From: Saprospiraceae bacterium
GTDB lineage: Bacteria > Bacteroidota > Bacteroidia > Chitinophagales > Saprospiraceae
Assembly (NCBI GenBank): GCA_020627705.1
Contig: JAHDGJ010000027.1
Coordinates: 1 to 34,485 of the forward strand
DNA length: 34,485 nt
Direction of reading: 5' to 3'
This document shows positions 24,307-33,896 of this stretch, in pieces. The notes under the pieces were generated by a model. The model did no database searches and was not told the DNA's origin. It worked only from the letters and a program-made list of their open reading frames with translations. Every line of letters begins with the position of its first letter. Positions within the stretch are counted from its first letter, which is position 1. The position numbers and the translations under genes are program-made.

Positions 24307-25381
24307 ACGAACCCCTCAAATCGTAGAGCTCGGTTTCAAGACTTCGTAAGGCCTTAATGTCTCGGTTAAAAACCAAAGGCCAAAAAACAGCGCTCAAAAC
24401 AAAGGTGAGCATCAGCAACCAAAATGTAGTACCCCCCTCAAGATCGCCTTTCCAAATTTCTCTTCCAAAATGAAATAAAAATGGCGTAAAAACAATGTAC
24501 AACCATTTGGTAAATGCAATGCGCTGAACATTTAAATCTATCCCCGATATCACGTAGTCAATTTTTGAAAACAAGCCTTTTTTCGAATTCTCTTCGCCTT
24601 GATTTGCTTGAATTTTTCTTTTCAGTTCTAGAACTGTCCGAGCATTGCCCTTTATCAATGCTCTATATATAAGATAAAATATGATCAATAAAACAATGAT
24701 ACCTACCCTTATGGTCAATCCTTTTTGAATAAATTGCCATACTACAGCGAGGACCAGTGGGAAAGAAACCAAATATCCTAAGATGCCATAATCATTGTTA
24801 AAATTCTTTTCTTTAAGTCGGGACAAAATGTTGGCTATGGTGTTGTTTGCTTCTTCGAGTTTACGGTTATCCTCCTCTATTTCTTCCTTAAAAATTTGAT
24901 CTGGTCTAAGTACCGAAGGTACATCTTGATCAACCAAGGATGTCTGCTCTTCTTTTTTACTAGCCAATCCCAAGCCTGCACCAATGGCACCAACAACAAC
25001 TGCAGCGCCAGAAACCATCGAATCTCCAATTTCGGCAGCTTTGTTTAATCCGGCTTCTGCCCCTTCTTTGATTGTTTCACCCGCATTTTCTAATACCTCT
25101 TCTGTCTTGTCCAACACATTATCTATCCCCTCAGATATGTCCTCTGCCAACGGAATTGAACTAGATTCTTCAAAACTATTTTCACTTTTTACTGAAGAAT
25201 CATTGGCTGAATCCTCATTAACTTCTTGACTAAATAAATTTTGTTGGATTGATGCTTCCTCTGCGGATGCCAAATCGCTTGGTTCTGAATTCAATTCGTT
25301 TTCTTGAGTTTGCTTCAAGATTTCGTTCATTTTATCAACAAATTCATCTGGGTTTTCATCTTTGTATCTTTCGTCACTCAT
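24296..25381 (-). CDS. Acidic-tailed multi-pass membrane protein, function unknown
   Basis: A 361-residue protein. The first 115 residues are acidic, low-complexity and probably disordered, including amphipathic repeats (TEEVLENAGETIKEGAEAGLNKAAEIG). A Gly/Ala-rich hydrophobic stretch follows (GAAVVVGAIGAGLGLA, about 128-145), then a charged coiled coil (about 160-195). Four transmembrane helices come next: around ILGYLVSFPLVLAVVWQFI, IVLLIIFYLIYRALI, WLYIVFTPFLFHFG and WLLMLTFVLSAVFWPLVF. The C-terminus is a short charged helix (DIKALRSLETELYDLRG). No named family is recognised. It is convergent with the deacetylase gene; the two stop codons overlap within 11 bp. It lies upstream of no obvious operon partner. 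Confidence 0.75.
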   Translation of the reverse strand: MSDERYKDENPDEFVDKMNEILKQTQENELNSEPSDLASAEEASIQQNLFSQEVNEDSANDSSVKSENSFEESSSIPLAEDISEGIDNVLDKTEEVLENAGETIKEGAEAGLNKAAEIGDSMVSGAAVVVGAIGAGLGLASKKEEQTSLVDQDVPSVLRPDQIFKEEIEEDNRKLEEANNTIANILSRLKEKNFNNDYGILGYLVSFPLVLAVVWQFIQKGLTIRVGIIVLLIIFYLIYRALIKGNARTVLELKRKIQANQGEENSKKGLFSKIDYVISGIDLNVQRIAFTKWLYIVFTPFLFHFGREIWKGDLEGGTTFWLLMLTFVLSAVFWPLVFNRDIKALRSLETELYDLRGSFNS

Positions 25382-25481
25382 GAGCTAAAGAGATATGTGA
25401 GGTTTTTAGTATATGTAATTTACTAGCAATCCATTTCTTTTCAAAATTCTGATGCCTTTAGTGCGAGAATTATTACCAAAT

Positions 25482-25512
25482 AAAAAAGCCCAACGCATAA
25501 ATGCACTGGGCT
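25482..25512 (-). terminator. Intrinsic terminator after atpC
   Basis: Read on the minus strand, an 11-bp stem (AGCCCAGTGCA against TGCGTTGGGCT, two G-T wobbles, loop TTTA) is followed by TTTTTT. It lies 25 bp past the atpC stop codon and ends the atpD-atpC unit. Confidence 0.88.
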
Positions 25513-25537
25513 CTAATTTTTCGTATTGTATAATCGA

Positions 25538-25786
25538 TTATTCTTTGACTCCTTGTACCAAAAGTGATACCTCGTCATTTAAAACTTCTACAAAGCCCTT
25601 TTGAATATCAAACTCTTTTTTATTTCCACTCGAATCCAATATTCGCACCCCACCTTCTACTAAAGAAGATACAATGGCTGCGTGGCCTTTTAGAATTTCG
25701 AATTGCCCGGAAGTACCAGGAACTTTAACCGATTTTATCTCCCCTGAGAAGATTTCTTTTTCTGGTGTGAGTACAACTAAATTCAT
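25538..25786 (-). CDS. atpC: F1F0 ATP synthase epsilon subunit
   Basis: 82 residues, starting MNLVVLTPEKEIFSGEIKSV. Only the N-terminal beta-sandwich domain is present (SVKVPGTSGQFEILKGHAA is the typical core); the C-terminal helical hairpin found in the usual 130-140 residue subunit is absent. That hairpin inhibits ATP hydrolysis in other bacteria, so this enzyme should lack it. Short epsilon subunits are common in Bacteroidota, so this is not a truncation artefact. It starts 5 bp after the atpD stop codon and ends before a strong terminator. The subunit sits on the central stalk on the cytoplasmic face. Confidence 0.93.
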   Translation of the reverse strand: MNLVVLTPEKEIFSGEIKSVKVPGTSGQFEILKGHAAIVSSLVEGGVRILDSSGNKKEFDIQKGFVEVLNDEVSLLVQGVKE

Positions 25787-25791
25787 AAAAA

Positions 25792-27384
<1,593 letters not shown>

Positions 27385-27489
27385 TTATTGATTAGTTCGG
27401 TAGCGGAAAAAATGCTTTTTTTTCAACAAATCTATTTTTCTTAGCAACGAATTATTGTTGCTCAATACGAACAAAGAGCAAATTTAAAT

Positions 27490-28230
27490 CTACCTAAGAG
27501 ACAACCAGAAGTTATTTATTCCTTCTCCCTCAATTAAACGGACCATTTGAAGGTTTAAGAGGTCCATCAATGCCAAAAAAGTTACAATAGCATGCGTACG
27601 ATTTTCTAATCCGTGGAAGACTGATTTGAAGTTGGCCTTCTCGTTTTCTTTGATTTTGGTGAAGATATGTTTACGTTGATTTTCTATGGTGTAGTTAAAC
27701 TTCACGATGGTATGGACAACCTTATTCTTTTCTTTTTCGTAGCGTTGCATGACATCCGTAAATGCCTTTAACAGATTGAACAAGCTTAAAGACTCCAGCT
27801 CCAAATCGACCAAAGCCTTGGTCGCAATTTGTTTTAACTCCGTGGAAATATTCCCACGCGTTTCTCTTTTGGATCGGTCCTCCTCAAGGTTTTTGAAATC
27901 ATCCAAAACTTCTTTATACCGCTTATACTCTAATAATTTTTGAGTTAATTCTTCTCTTGGATCTATTTCATTGCCCTGCTCATCCACTTCTTTTCGAGGC
28001 AACAGAAGTTTGGCTTTAATGCGCATTAAGGTCGCTGCAACAAGAATAAATTCACTGGCTACATCAATGTTTAGCTGTTCTAATTTTTGAATGTAATCGA
28101 GAAAGTCATTTGTTATTTTGGAGATGTCTATATCGTAAATGTCCAACTCGTCTCGTTGAATAAAAAAGAGCAACAAATCGAAGGGACCTTCAAAATGCTC
28201 AATTTTTACCTTATACGTTTGCGCTTGCAT
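27490..28230 (-). CDS. scpA: Segregation and condensation protein A
   Basis: A 246-residue kleisin of the Smc-ScpAB chromosome-organising complex. The N-terminal signature that contacts the Smc neck is clear: FEGPFDLLLFFIQRDELDIYDI followed by ITNDFLDYIQKLEQLNIDVAS and ATLMRIKAKLLLPR (about 10-80). A charged helical middle binds ScpB, and the C-terminal winged helix (about 170-246) includes FLALMDLLNLQMVRLIE. Length is normal. The promoter lies four bases before the start codon. scpB is on the other strand about 5 kb away, so the pair is not one operon here. Confidence 0.94.
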   Translation of the reverse strand: MQAQTYKVKIEHFEGPFDLLLFFIQRDELDIYDIDISKITNDFLDYIQKLEQLNIDVASEFILVAATLMRIKAKLLLPRKEVDEQGNEIDPREELTQKLLEYKRYKEVLDDFKNLEEDRSKRETRGNISTELKQIATKALVDLELESLSLFNLLKAFTDVMQRYEKEKNKVVHTIVKFNYTIENQRKHIFTKIKENEKANFKSVFHGLENRTHAIVTFLALMDLLNLQMVRLIEGEGINNFWLSLR

Positions 28231-28234
28231 GCGT

Positions 28235-28242
28235 CAAAGGTA
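28235..28242 (-). promoter_or_regulatory. -7 promoter element of scpA
   Basis: TACCTTTG on the minus strand matches TAnnTTTG exactly and ends only four bases before the scpA ATG, so the transcript should start at or next to the start codon. No -33 TTTG at usual spacing was found. Confidence 0.5.
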
Positions 28243-28369
28243 AACAAAGCACTGAAGTATACCTCGTCAATAGATAAATCTTAGTAAAGCCTTAGGAAAT
28301 TTAACTTAAAGTATATTTTTATGCGTTTTTGCCAAATTCGCACCTTTATGAAAATAGTGAATTGCACAA

Positions 28370-29602
28370 ATGCATAAGTTATCAAAGAAGCACAGGAAGG
28401 TAGACAAAATTGATTTTCGCAGTTTTAAAATACTTGATTTTTTAAGTATCATTTATGCCATTTTTTTGAGCATTAACCTTCTAATCAATCTGTATTTAAA
28501 GGACACCGTTAATGTTTACTGCAGCATCATACTTTTGGTCGCCTTTTTTGTTGCACGCGTTTTATTACATGTCAAAAAGGCATTTATCGCTACGAATATT
28601 GTAACCATTGGTTTTTATATCGTGGCTTTTATTCAATTCTTTTTGATCCCAGAAAGTCTGACCTATTATTTTATCATCCTTATTGCTCCTTTGCTACTTG
28701 CAGTGATAATGGTCCACAATCCGACCAAGTACATCTATTTTGTTGCTTCAATTGTAGTTTATTTTCTCTTTAACATCTTAGCCGATAAACCATTATTTGA
28801 TAATTATTATTTCTTAGCGGGATTTGTTCCTGCATTTATGGTCTTGATGTTATTTCATAAACAATTGGTCTCGATAACATCTAAAAACGCACAGTTAATA
28901 GATGAGTTAAAAGAGAGCAATGAAGAATTAATGTTGTTCTCTCAAATGATGAGTCACGATTTGGTTGGACCTATCAAAACGATCAAAGGCTTCTGCAAAA
29001 TACTTTCTTCCAAACTTCCAGCCACCGATGTCGAAAATCAAAATATCACAAATATTTTGATGAATAGCGCAGATAAAATGTTTGACCTAACCAAGGATTT
29101 ATTGCATTTGTCCAAATTAAGAGAAGAAGAATTGGTTAGTGAAAAAATCGCTTTACCCCAGGTTTTGAGTGATGTCAAAAATCTTCTTCATTTCGAGATC
29201 ATTGACAAAAATATAGAGATAATAGAGGAATTAGCCGAGCAAAATCTTTTTACTTCTAAAGAAGGACTCAAAAATGTTTTGCTCAACTTAGTTTCGAATG
29301 CAATTAAATATCAACCTCTAAACGATCCGAATCATATTCCTAAAATCAAAATATCCCATAGGGTTGTGGCTAATCAACATGAGATTGTTGTGGCTGATAA
29401 TGGAATTGGAATAGATCCAAAATTTTATGAAAACTTATTTCAAGCCTTTAGCAAATACCATACACAAGGTGACAAATACGATGGAACAGGCTTGGGTCTA
29501 AATATTTGCAAGAAAATTATCGAAAAGCTCAATGGTACAATTTCAATTTGTACCCAGGCCGAATTGGGTGGGACAAGCTTTATCATACATTTGCCGCTTT
29601 AA
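28370..29602 (+). CDS. Six-helix membrane sensor histidine kinase
   Basis: A 410-residue kinase. Six transmembrane helices (about 19-43, 46-68, 71-93, 96-115, 121-138, 146-166) form the sensor, with almost no periplasmic loops, suggesting that it senses a membrane-linked signal. A short coiled coil leads to HisKA with phospho-acceptor H196 (MMSHDLVGP). The HATPase domain has NLVSNAIKY (306-314), DNGIGID (343-349) and GTGLGL (372-377). All motifs are intact. No response regulator gene is adjacent, so its partner is elsewhere. The gene is divergent from scpA; its stop is followed by about 130 bp of non-coding DNA with no clear terminator. Confidence 0.9.
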   Translation: MHKLSKKHRKVDKIDFRSFKILDFLSIIYAIFLSINLLINLYLKDTVNVYCSIILLVAFFVARVLLHVKKAFIATNIVTIGFYIVAFIQFFLIPESLTYYFIILIAPLLLAVIMVHNPTKYIYFVASIVVYFLFNILADKPLFDNYYFLAGFVPAFMVLMLFHKQLVSITSKNAQLIDELKESNEELMLFSQMMSHDLVGPIKTIKGFCKILSSKLPATDVENQNITNILMNSADKMFDLTKDLLHLSKLREEELVSEKIALPQVLSDVKNLLHFEIIDKNIEIIEELAEQNLFTSKEGLKNVLLNLVSNAIKYQPLNDPNHIPKIKISHRVVANQHEIVVADNGIGIDPKFYENLFQAFSKYHTQGDKYDGTGLGLNICKKIIEKLNGTISICTQAELGGTSFIIHLPL

Positions 29603-29733
29603 TTTTTGCACTGCTTCAAAAATCACCTTTTTTTTCAAAATATTCGATCGCACATTATACTTAATTAGCTTAAGCCTTTTTGAGCCAAGCATAAATTCTT
29701 AGGAAACAGTATATTCATTTTTGAAGAGGAAAT

Positions 29734-30453
29734 ATGACAAAAAGCATTGACCTACAAGGCATGAGTTGCAATATGTGCGCGCAAAAACTTGAACAACATT
29801 TTAATGCCCATCCCTTTATTACAAATTCAAAAGTTTCTAGAAAGGAAAATGCTGCACATTTGCAAACCTCCAAAGCCTTAAGTGAAGAAGAGTTGAATTT
29901 ATGGGTGAAAAAATTGGATGCAAAATACAGTGTCATCAACACAGAAACCACATCTGCTCAGCCTACCGAATCACGGATTGCCTTGTACAAACCCTTGCTG
30001 CTAATCTTCTTCTTTATCCTTTTGATTACCCTAAGCATTGAGTATACTTTAGGGGACTTCGAATTACAAAGATGGATGCGGCATTTTATGGCTGGATTTT
30101 TCATTTGTTTTTCATTTTTCAAATTTTTGGACTTAGAGGGTTTTGCAAATTCTTACACTGGCTATGATATTATTGCAAAAAACTGGAAACCGTGGGCTTA
30201 TATATATCCCTTTGTAGAACTTAGCCTGGGGCTTTCGTATCTTTTACATTGCTGCCCATTCGCCACAAACCTTACAGCATTTATTGTAATGAGTGTGAGC
30301 CTAATCGGTGTTGTACAAAGTGTGTTAAATAAACAAAAAATTAGATGTGCTTGTCTCGGAGCTGTTTTTAATCTACCTATGTCTACGGTAACCATTAGTG
30401 AAGATCTACTTATGATACTTATGAGTGGGTATATGATTTTACAGTTAGTATGA
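29734..30453 (+). CDS. HMA (heavy-metal-associated) domain fused to MauE/DoxX-like membrane domain
   Basis: A 239-residue protein. Residues 3-65 are an HMA domain with the metal motif GMSCNMC (Cys12 and Cys15). Residues 84-239 form a MauE-like membrane unit of about five helices, with LLHCCPFA and KIRCACLGAVFNLPMSTVTI, a Cys-containing loop typical of MauE-type proteins. MauE relatives are linked to thiol-redox or disulfide chemistry, and HMA domains bind soft metals such as copper. Binding of a metal at the membrane is inferred; transport is not shown, because the P-type ATPase core is absent. A good ribosome-binding sequence (AGAGGA, 29725-29730) precedes the ATG. The gene overlaps the next by four bases (ATGA), so they are translated together. 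Confidence 0.88.
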   Translation: MTKSIDLQGMSCNMCAQKLEQHFNAHPFITNSKVSRKENAAHLQTSKALSEEELNLWVKKLDAKYSVINTETTSAQPTESRIALYKPLLLIFFFILLITLSIEYTLGDFELQRWMRHFMAGFFICFSFFKFLDLEGFANSYTGYDIIAKNWKPWAYIYPFVELSLGLSYLLHCCPFATNLTAFIVMSVSLIGVVQSVLNKQKIRCACLGAVFNLPMSTVTISEDLLMILMSGYMILQLV

Positions 30454-31673
30454 GAATGCGAATCTCCCTATACACTATTATTAGTTTATTGATTTACAGC
30501 AGCTGTAATCGCCCTATTGAAGTGAGCGCTGAGCTTCCCATATGCCTAGATTGTGGAGAGCCTAATCATTTTTTAGATCAGAACGGAGATTTATATGTGA
30601 GTTATTCAAAATATCTTAATGACACCATTGATGAGTTGCGTTATAGAAAGTTTGCCAACAATTCCTGGTCAGAAGAATTCGTAATTGCACAAGGAGGAGA
30701 TTGGTTTACAAATTGGGCAGACTTCCCTTCAATTTGCAAAACGAATGAATTTTTTGCCGCACATTGGCTGCAGAAATCTTCAGAAGGCACGTATGATTAC
30801 GACATCAAAATTTCCACATCTAAAAATGGAAAAAACTGGAATAAGCCTTTCATTTTACACAATGATGGAATCAATGCAGAGCATGGATTTGCCAGCTTAT
30901 TGCCCTTTGGCAAAAGTGTTTTTGCCACTTGGCTTGACGGACGAAATACCAAATCAAGTGAAGACGCAAATTCAATTCCAGAACTCCACGATCATAATGG
31001 CGCAATGACACTGCGAAGTGCATTTTTTGATGTAGAAGGAAATGTAAAGGAAGAGATAGAACTAGACTCAAGAATTTGCGACTGTTGCCAAACTGCAGCT
31101 GTCAAAACAAATAACAGCATTGTCGTTGCATACAGGGACCGTTCAATAAATGAAATTAGAGATATTTCTAGAGTAGTTTTTGATCGTAACAAAAAACAAT
31201 GGAGTGCCCCATCATCTATCTATGTAGACAACTGGCAAACAAGTGCATGCCCTGTGAACGGACCTTCATTGACTTCGATAAATAGTCGTGTAGCTTGTGG
31301 ATGGTATACACAGCCTGATGGTAATGAAAAAATTAACGTCGCAATTTCGAAAGACTATGGCTACAACTTTGAGCCTGCGATTACAATAGATTCATCGGGA
31401 TGCATTGGAAGAGTTGATGTAGAATGGATAGACCAAGAAAATCTTTGCATTGCTTATTTAAAAGAGCTGGATGATTTTGGATTGTTGGTCTTAAAATCCT
31501 TAAATGCAGAAAATCAGAAAATCACATCTTTGACAGAGATACCCATGGATATTTCTAGAAGCACGGGATTTCCGAAAATATCTATTTACAATAATCGTTT
31601 ATTCCTTAGCTATGTCAAAACGGGTGATCCAAAAAGCATCGCCCATATGAACTTTCCTTTGCTTCTTAACTAA
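30450..31673 (+). CDS. Sialidase-like beta-propeller lipoprotein with Cys-rich CDCC motif
   Basis: A 407-residue exported protein. A signal sequence (MRMRISLYTIISLLIYSSC) ends in a lipobox-like YSSC with Cys19. The mature part looks like a six-bladed sialidase/BNR propeller, with blades such as KISTSKNGKNWNKPF and VAISKDYGYNFEP. Distinctive conserved-looking motifs are CLDC (32-35), ELHDHNGAMTLRSA (178-191), ICDCCQTA (209-216), AYRDRSINEIRDIS (227-240) and ACPVNGP (266-272). Classical sialidase catalytic arginines and FRIP motif are not evident, so sialidase activity is doubtful. The CDCC and His-rich patches, plus overlap with an HMA-domain gene, suggest metal binding, but this is inference. 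Confidence 0.8.
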   Translation: MRMRISLYTIISLLIYSSCNRPIEVSAELPICLDCGEPNHFLDQNGDLYVSYSKYLNDTIDELRYRKFANNSWSEEFVIAQGGDWFTNWADFPSICKTNEFFAAHWLQKSSEGTYDYDIKISTSKNGKNWNKPFILHNDGINAEHGFASLLPFGKSVFATWLDGRNTKSSEDANSIPELHDHNGAMTLRSAFFDVEGNVKEEIELDSRICDCCQTAAVKTNNSIVVAYRDRSINEIRDISRVVFDRNKKQWSAPSSIYVDNWQTSACPVNGPSLTSINSRVACGWYTQPDGNEKINVAISKDYGYNFEPAITIDSSGCIGRVDVEWIDQENLCIAYLKELDDFGLLVLKSLNAENQKITSLTEIPMDISRSTGFPKISIYNNRLFLSYVKTGDPKSIAHMNFPLLLN

Positions 31674-31705
31674 AACTACAAGTCATCCAACAAGAATGGA
31701 CATAC

Positions 31706-32035
31706 ATGGATCCTTACCGCCGCAAGTTTACGATTGGCTTACATCACGGAGACGAATCGGGCCATGTCCTTGTCCATGTCAATGGGAAAATCATTGTCAT
31801 TGATTTTAAAATTCAACACCAAAAACAATACTCCTTTTACATGGGACCTGAGCTGTTTAACCTTACCATTAAACCAGAGGGAAAAGCTTACGTGTACGAA
31901 TTACTAAAAGACAACGAAAGCCCTACCCCTCTAAATTTGGCAAGAGCTCAAAGTGAGAAAGAAGACATGCGGTTGATGGCTTTGGGCTTTGGTTTTGTGG
32001 CAATCGTTCTTTTACTGCTGTTTATTCTTGGATGA
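31706..32035 (+). CDS. Small protein with C-terminal membrane anchor
   Basis: 109 residues. The first 65 residues are beta-rich and hydrophilic (FTIGLHHGDESGHVLVHVNG, then YSFYMGPELFNLTIKP), followed by a charged linker and one C-terminal transmembrane helix (MALGFGFVAIVLLLLFIL, about 90-108). It has no signal peptide, so it is probably tail-anchored with the N-terminus in the cytoplasm. No family is recognised. It starts 33 bp after the beta-propeller gene on the same strand and may belong to the same transcript. It is followed by a convergent esterase gene 30 bp away. Confidence 0.7.
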   Translation: MDPYRRKFTIGLHHGDESGHVLVHVNGKIIVIDFKIQHQKQYSFYMGPELFNLTIKPEGKAYVYELLKDNESPTPLNLARAQSEKEDMRLMALGFGFVAIVLLLLFILG

Positions 32036-32065
32036 TCTCCCATTGGTGACATAAAAATTGGCACA

Positions 32066-33211
32066 TCACATTCGACAAATTTTAAATACACGGTACGTTC
32101 CGTTTTGATCGAGTAATCGTAAAAAATATACGCCTTCAGTCAATGGAGCAAGGTCTATATTTTCACTAACCGATCCTTTGTTAATTAGCTTTCCTTCTAT
32201 GCTTTCTATCTGATAGGTTTTGTATCTGCTCAGATCTCCCCTCAAATGGAGTCTTTCGTTAAAAGGATTTGGAAAAACCTCAATATTACCATCGTTAGAA
32301 AGTGCCTCATCAGCATCATTGGAGCTTAAACCAGACAAGGTGTATTTTGAGAAAAATTCCCAAATAACCTCTGAGGCCTTGATGTCATAATTTGTCCCAG
32401 GATAATTTATAAAGGCCCCAGGCCAAGTATGGCTGCCCCCATTTACTCGATAAAACTCATTTTCGATGCCGCCATCACACATTGTATACTTAGTCCATTG
32501 GACTGTGCTTCCATCTTCAGTATCTGTGTCCTCTATGTCGACTAATATTTCCTCTCCCACACAATTATTTTGCTGATTCCAAAAATCCATCAAATCCGTC
32601 ATACTCAAAGTCCAATTAGCTCCTTCAAAAGGGACCACCAGATCATCTGTGCCATGAATCTGAAGGACGGGTACTGTGCGCTCTGGCGAGCAATTGGCGC
32701 TTACATTAGGACCCATCGAACCTGTAACCGAGGCCACTGCAGCAATTTTATCACTCAACTCACAGGCCAAAACATAACTCATAAATCCCCCATTGCTCAT
32801 TCCTGTAGAATAGATTCTATTGGTGTTTACGGCATATTCAGACGAAAGAAAATCGATTAAAGCCTCTGTAAACCCAACATCATCTACAGTGCTTCCTGTG
32901 GTAAAAGATCCAACATTCCAGTGTGTGCTCCCATCAAACAATAAGCCTTGAGGATGCACCACAATAAAATTGTGCAGGTTAGCCAAATACCCAAATGCTC
33001 CATAGAGTTGTTGATCACTGGCACTGCTCCCAAACCCATGAAAATTTAATACCAAGGGAATCGGATTATTTTCATTATAATTTTGTGGCAAGTACAAAAT
33101 ATACGTCCTGTTTTCGCCGTCGTGCATGAGTTGTCCATTTATGGTTTGTTGACCGACGAGTTGAAAACAAGAAATAAGCAACCAAGTGCTCAAGAGTAAT
33201 ATTTTGTTCAT
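32066..33211 (-). CDS. Secreted PHB-depolymerase/LpqC-type esterase with type IX sorting tail
   Basis: 381 residues from the ATG at 33211, chosen because it gives a clean signal peptide (MNKILLLSTWLLISCFQLVG); an in-frame ATG at 33235 is possible. The alpha/beta hydrolase catalytic triad is visible: oxyanion motif NFHGFGSS, nucleophile in STGMSNGG (Ser139), Asp in HGTDDLVVP, and His261 in GGSHTWPG. Related enzymes cleave polyhydroxyalkanoates, feruloyl or acetyl esters; the substrate here is unknown. A type A sorting tail follows (about 308-381), with VFPNPFNERLHLRG and TEGVYFLRLLDQNG, so the enzyme is exported by the type IX system. It is convergent with the small-anchor gene and divergent from scpB. 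Confidence 0.88.
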   Translation of the reverse strand: MNKILLLSTWLLISCFQLVGQQTINGQLMHDGENRTYILYLPQNYNENNPIPLVLNFHGFGSSASDQQLYGAFGYLANLHNFIVVHPQGLLFDGSTHWNVGSFTTGSTVDDVGFTEALIDFLSSEYAVNTNRIYSTGMSNGGFMSYVLACELSDKIAAVASVTGSMGPNVSANCSPERTVPVLQIHGTDDLVVPFEGANWTLSMTDLMDFWNQQNNCVGEEILVDIEDTDTEDGSTVQWTKYTMCDGGIENEFYRVNGGSHTWPGAFINYPGTNYDIKASEVIWEFFSKYTLSGLSSNDADEALSNDGNIEVFPNPFNERLHLRGDLSRYKTYQIESIEGKLINKGSVSENIDLAPLTEGVYFLRLLDQNGTYRVFKICRM

Positions 33212-33244
33212 AAGTATTGGATTTTTAAAAGGCATTCAAAGTCT

Positions 33245-33274
33245 TTTGTCGAATATAAGGAATGATTACATTTG
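33245..33274 (+). promoter_or_regulatory. Promoter of scpB (TTTG-N18-TACATTTG)
   Basis: TTTG (33245-33248) and TACATTTG (33267-33274) are separated by 18 bp, a full match to the Bacteroidota -33/-7 promoter. The -7 box ends seven bases before the scpB ATG, so the mRNA should be leaderless or nearly so. Confidence 0.75.
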
Positions 33275-33281
33275 AACCCTA

Positions 33282-33896
33282 ATGAATAAACTCGACAAGC
33301 ATATTGAAAGTTTAATTTTTGTTTCGCAAAGATCTATAAGTAGAAAAGAGATCAAGAAAGCTCTTGATACTGCTTTGGAAGCAAATATTGCACAAAAAGA
33401 AATTGACAGCTCTATCACTGCTTTGATAGAAAAATATAAGAGTGAAGAATATTCTTTTGAGCTGGTAGAGATTTCTGGCGGATTTCAATTTATGACCAAA
33501 GGGGCCTATCATGGTACCATAGGGCAATTTTTGAAACAAAGCAATGTAAAAAGACTCTCTAAAGCGGCACTGGAAACCTTGTCAATCATAGCATACAGAC
33601 AGCCCATAGTCAAAAGTGAAATAGAAAAAATCCGAGGAGTAAGTGCGGACTATTCGGTTCAAAAATTGCTCGAAAAAGAACTTATACAAATTAGTGGTCG
33701 CTCTGAAGGTCCAGGCAAACCCCTACTCTATACGACTAGTGAAAAATTTATGGACTATTTTGGCCTGAAAACTCCAAAAGATTTGCCTCAATTAAAAGAA
33801 ATTGTAAAGGAAGAAAACAGCATTGGGCAACCCGCTCCTGTGACTGAAGCCGAACAAATAAGCGATATGGATGTTTTCAATTTAGAAGAAGAATAA
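33282..33896 (+). CDS. scpB: Segregation and condensation protein B
   Basis: A 204-residue partner of ScpA in the Smc complex. It has two winged-helix domains: the first begins KHIESLIFVSQRSISRKEIK, and the second contains LSKAALETLSIIAYRQPIVK followed by EIEKIRGVSADYSVQKLLEK and LIQISGRSEGPGKPLLYTTSE, which is the ScpB hallmark. The tail (about 175-204) is acidic. Length is normal. Its stop overlaps the DUF2480 start by one base (TAATG), so the two are coupled. Confidence 0.95.
   Translation: MNKLDKHIESLIFVSQRSISRKEIKKALDTALEANIAQKEIDSSITALIEKYKSEEYSFELVEISGGFQFMTKGAYHGTIGQFLKQSNVKRLSKAALETLSIIAYRQPIVKSEIEKIRGVSADYSVQKLLEKELIQISGRSEGPGKPLLYTTSEKFMDYFGLKTPKDLPQLKEIVKEENSIGQPAPVTEAEQISDMDVFNLEEE

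Noticed and set aside
27443-27462. Hairpin AGCAAC-loop-GTTGCT between scpA and atpD
   Set aside because: The stem is 6 bp with an 8-base loop, and neither strand has a T run after it, so a terminator call is not supported.
30450-31673. True sialidase annotation
   Set aside because: The propeller-like repeats fit, but the FRIP motif and the catalytic Arg and Asp set are not recognisable, while unusual Cys motifs are.
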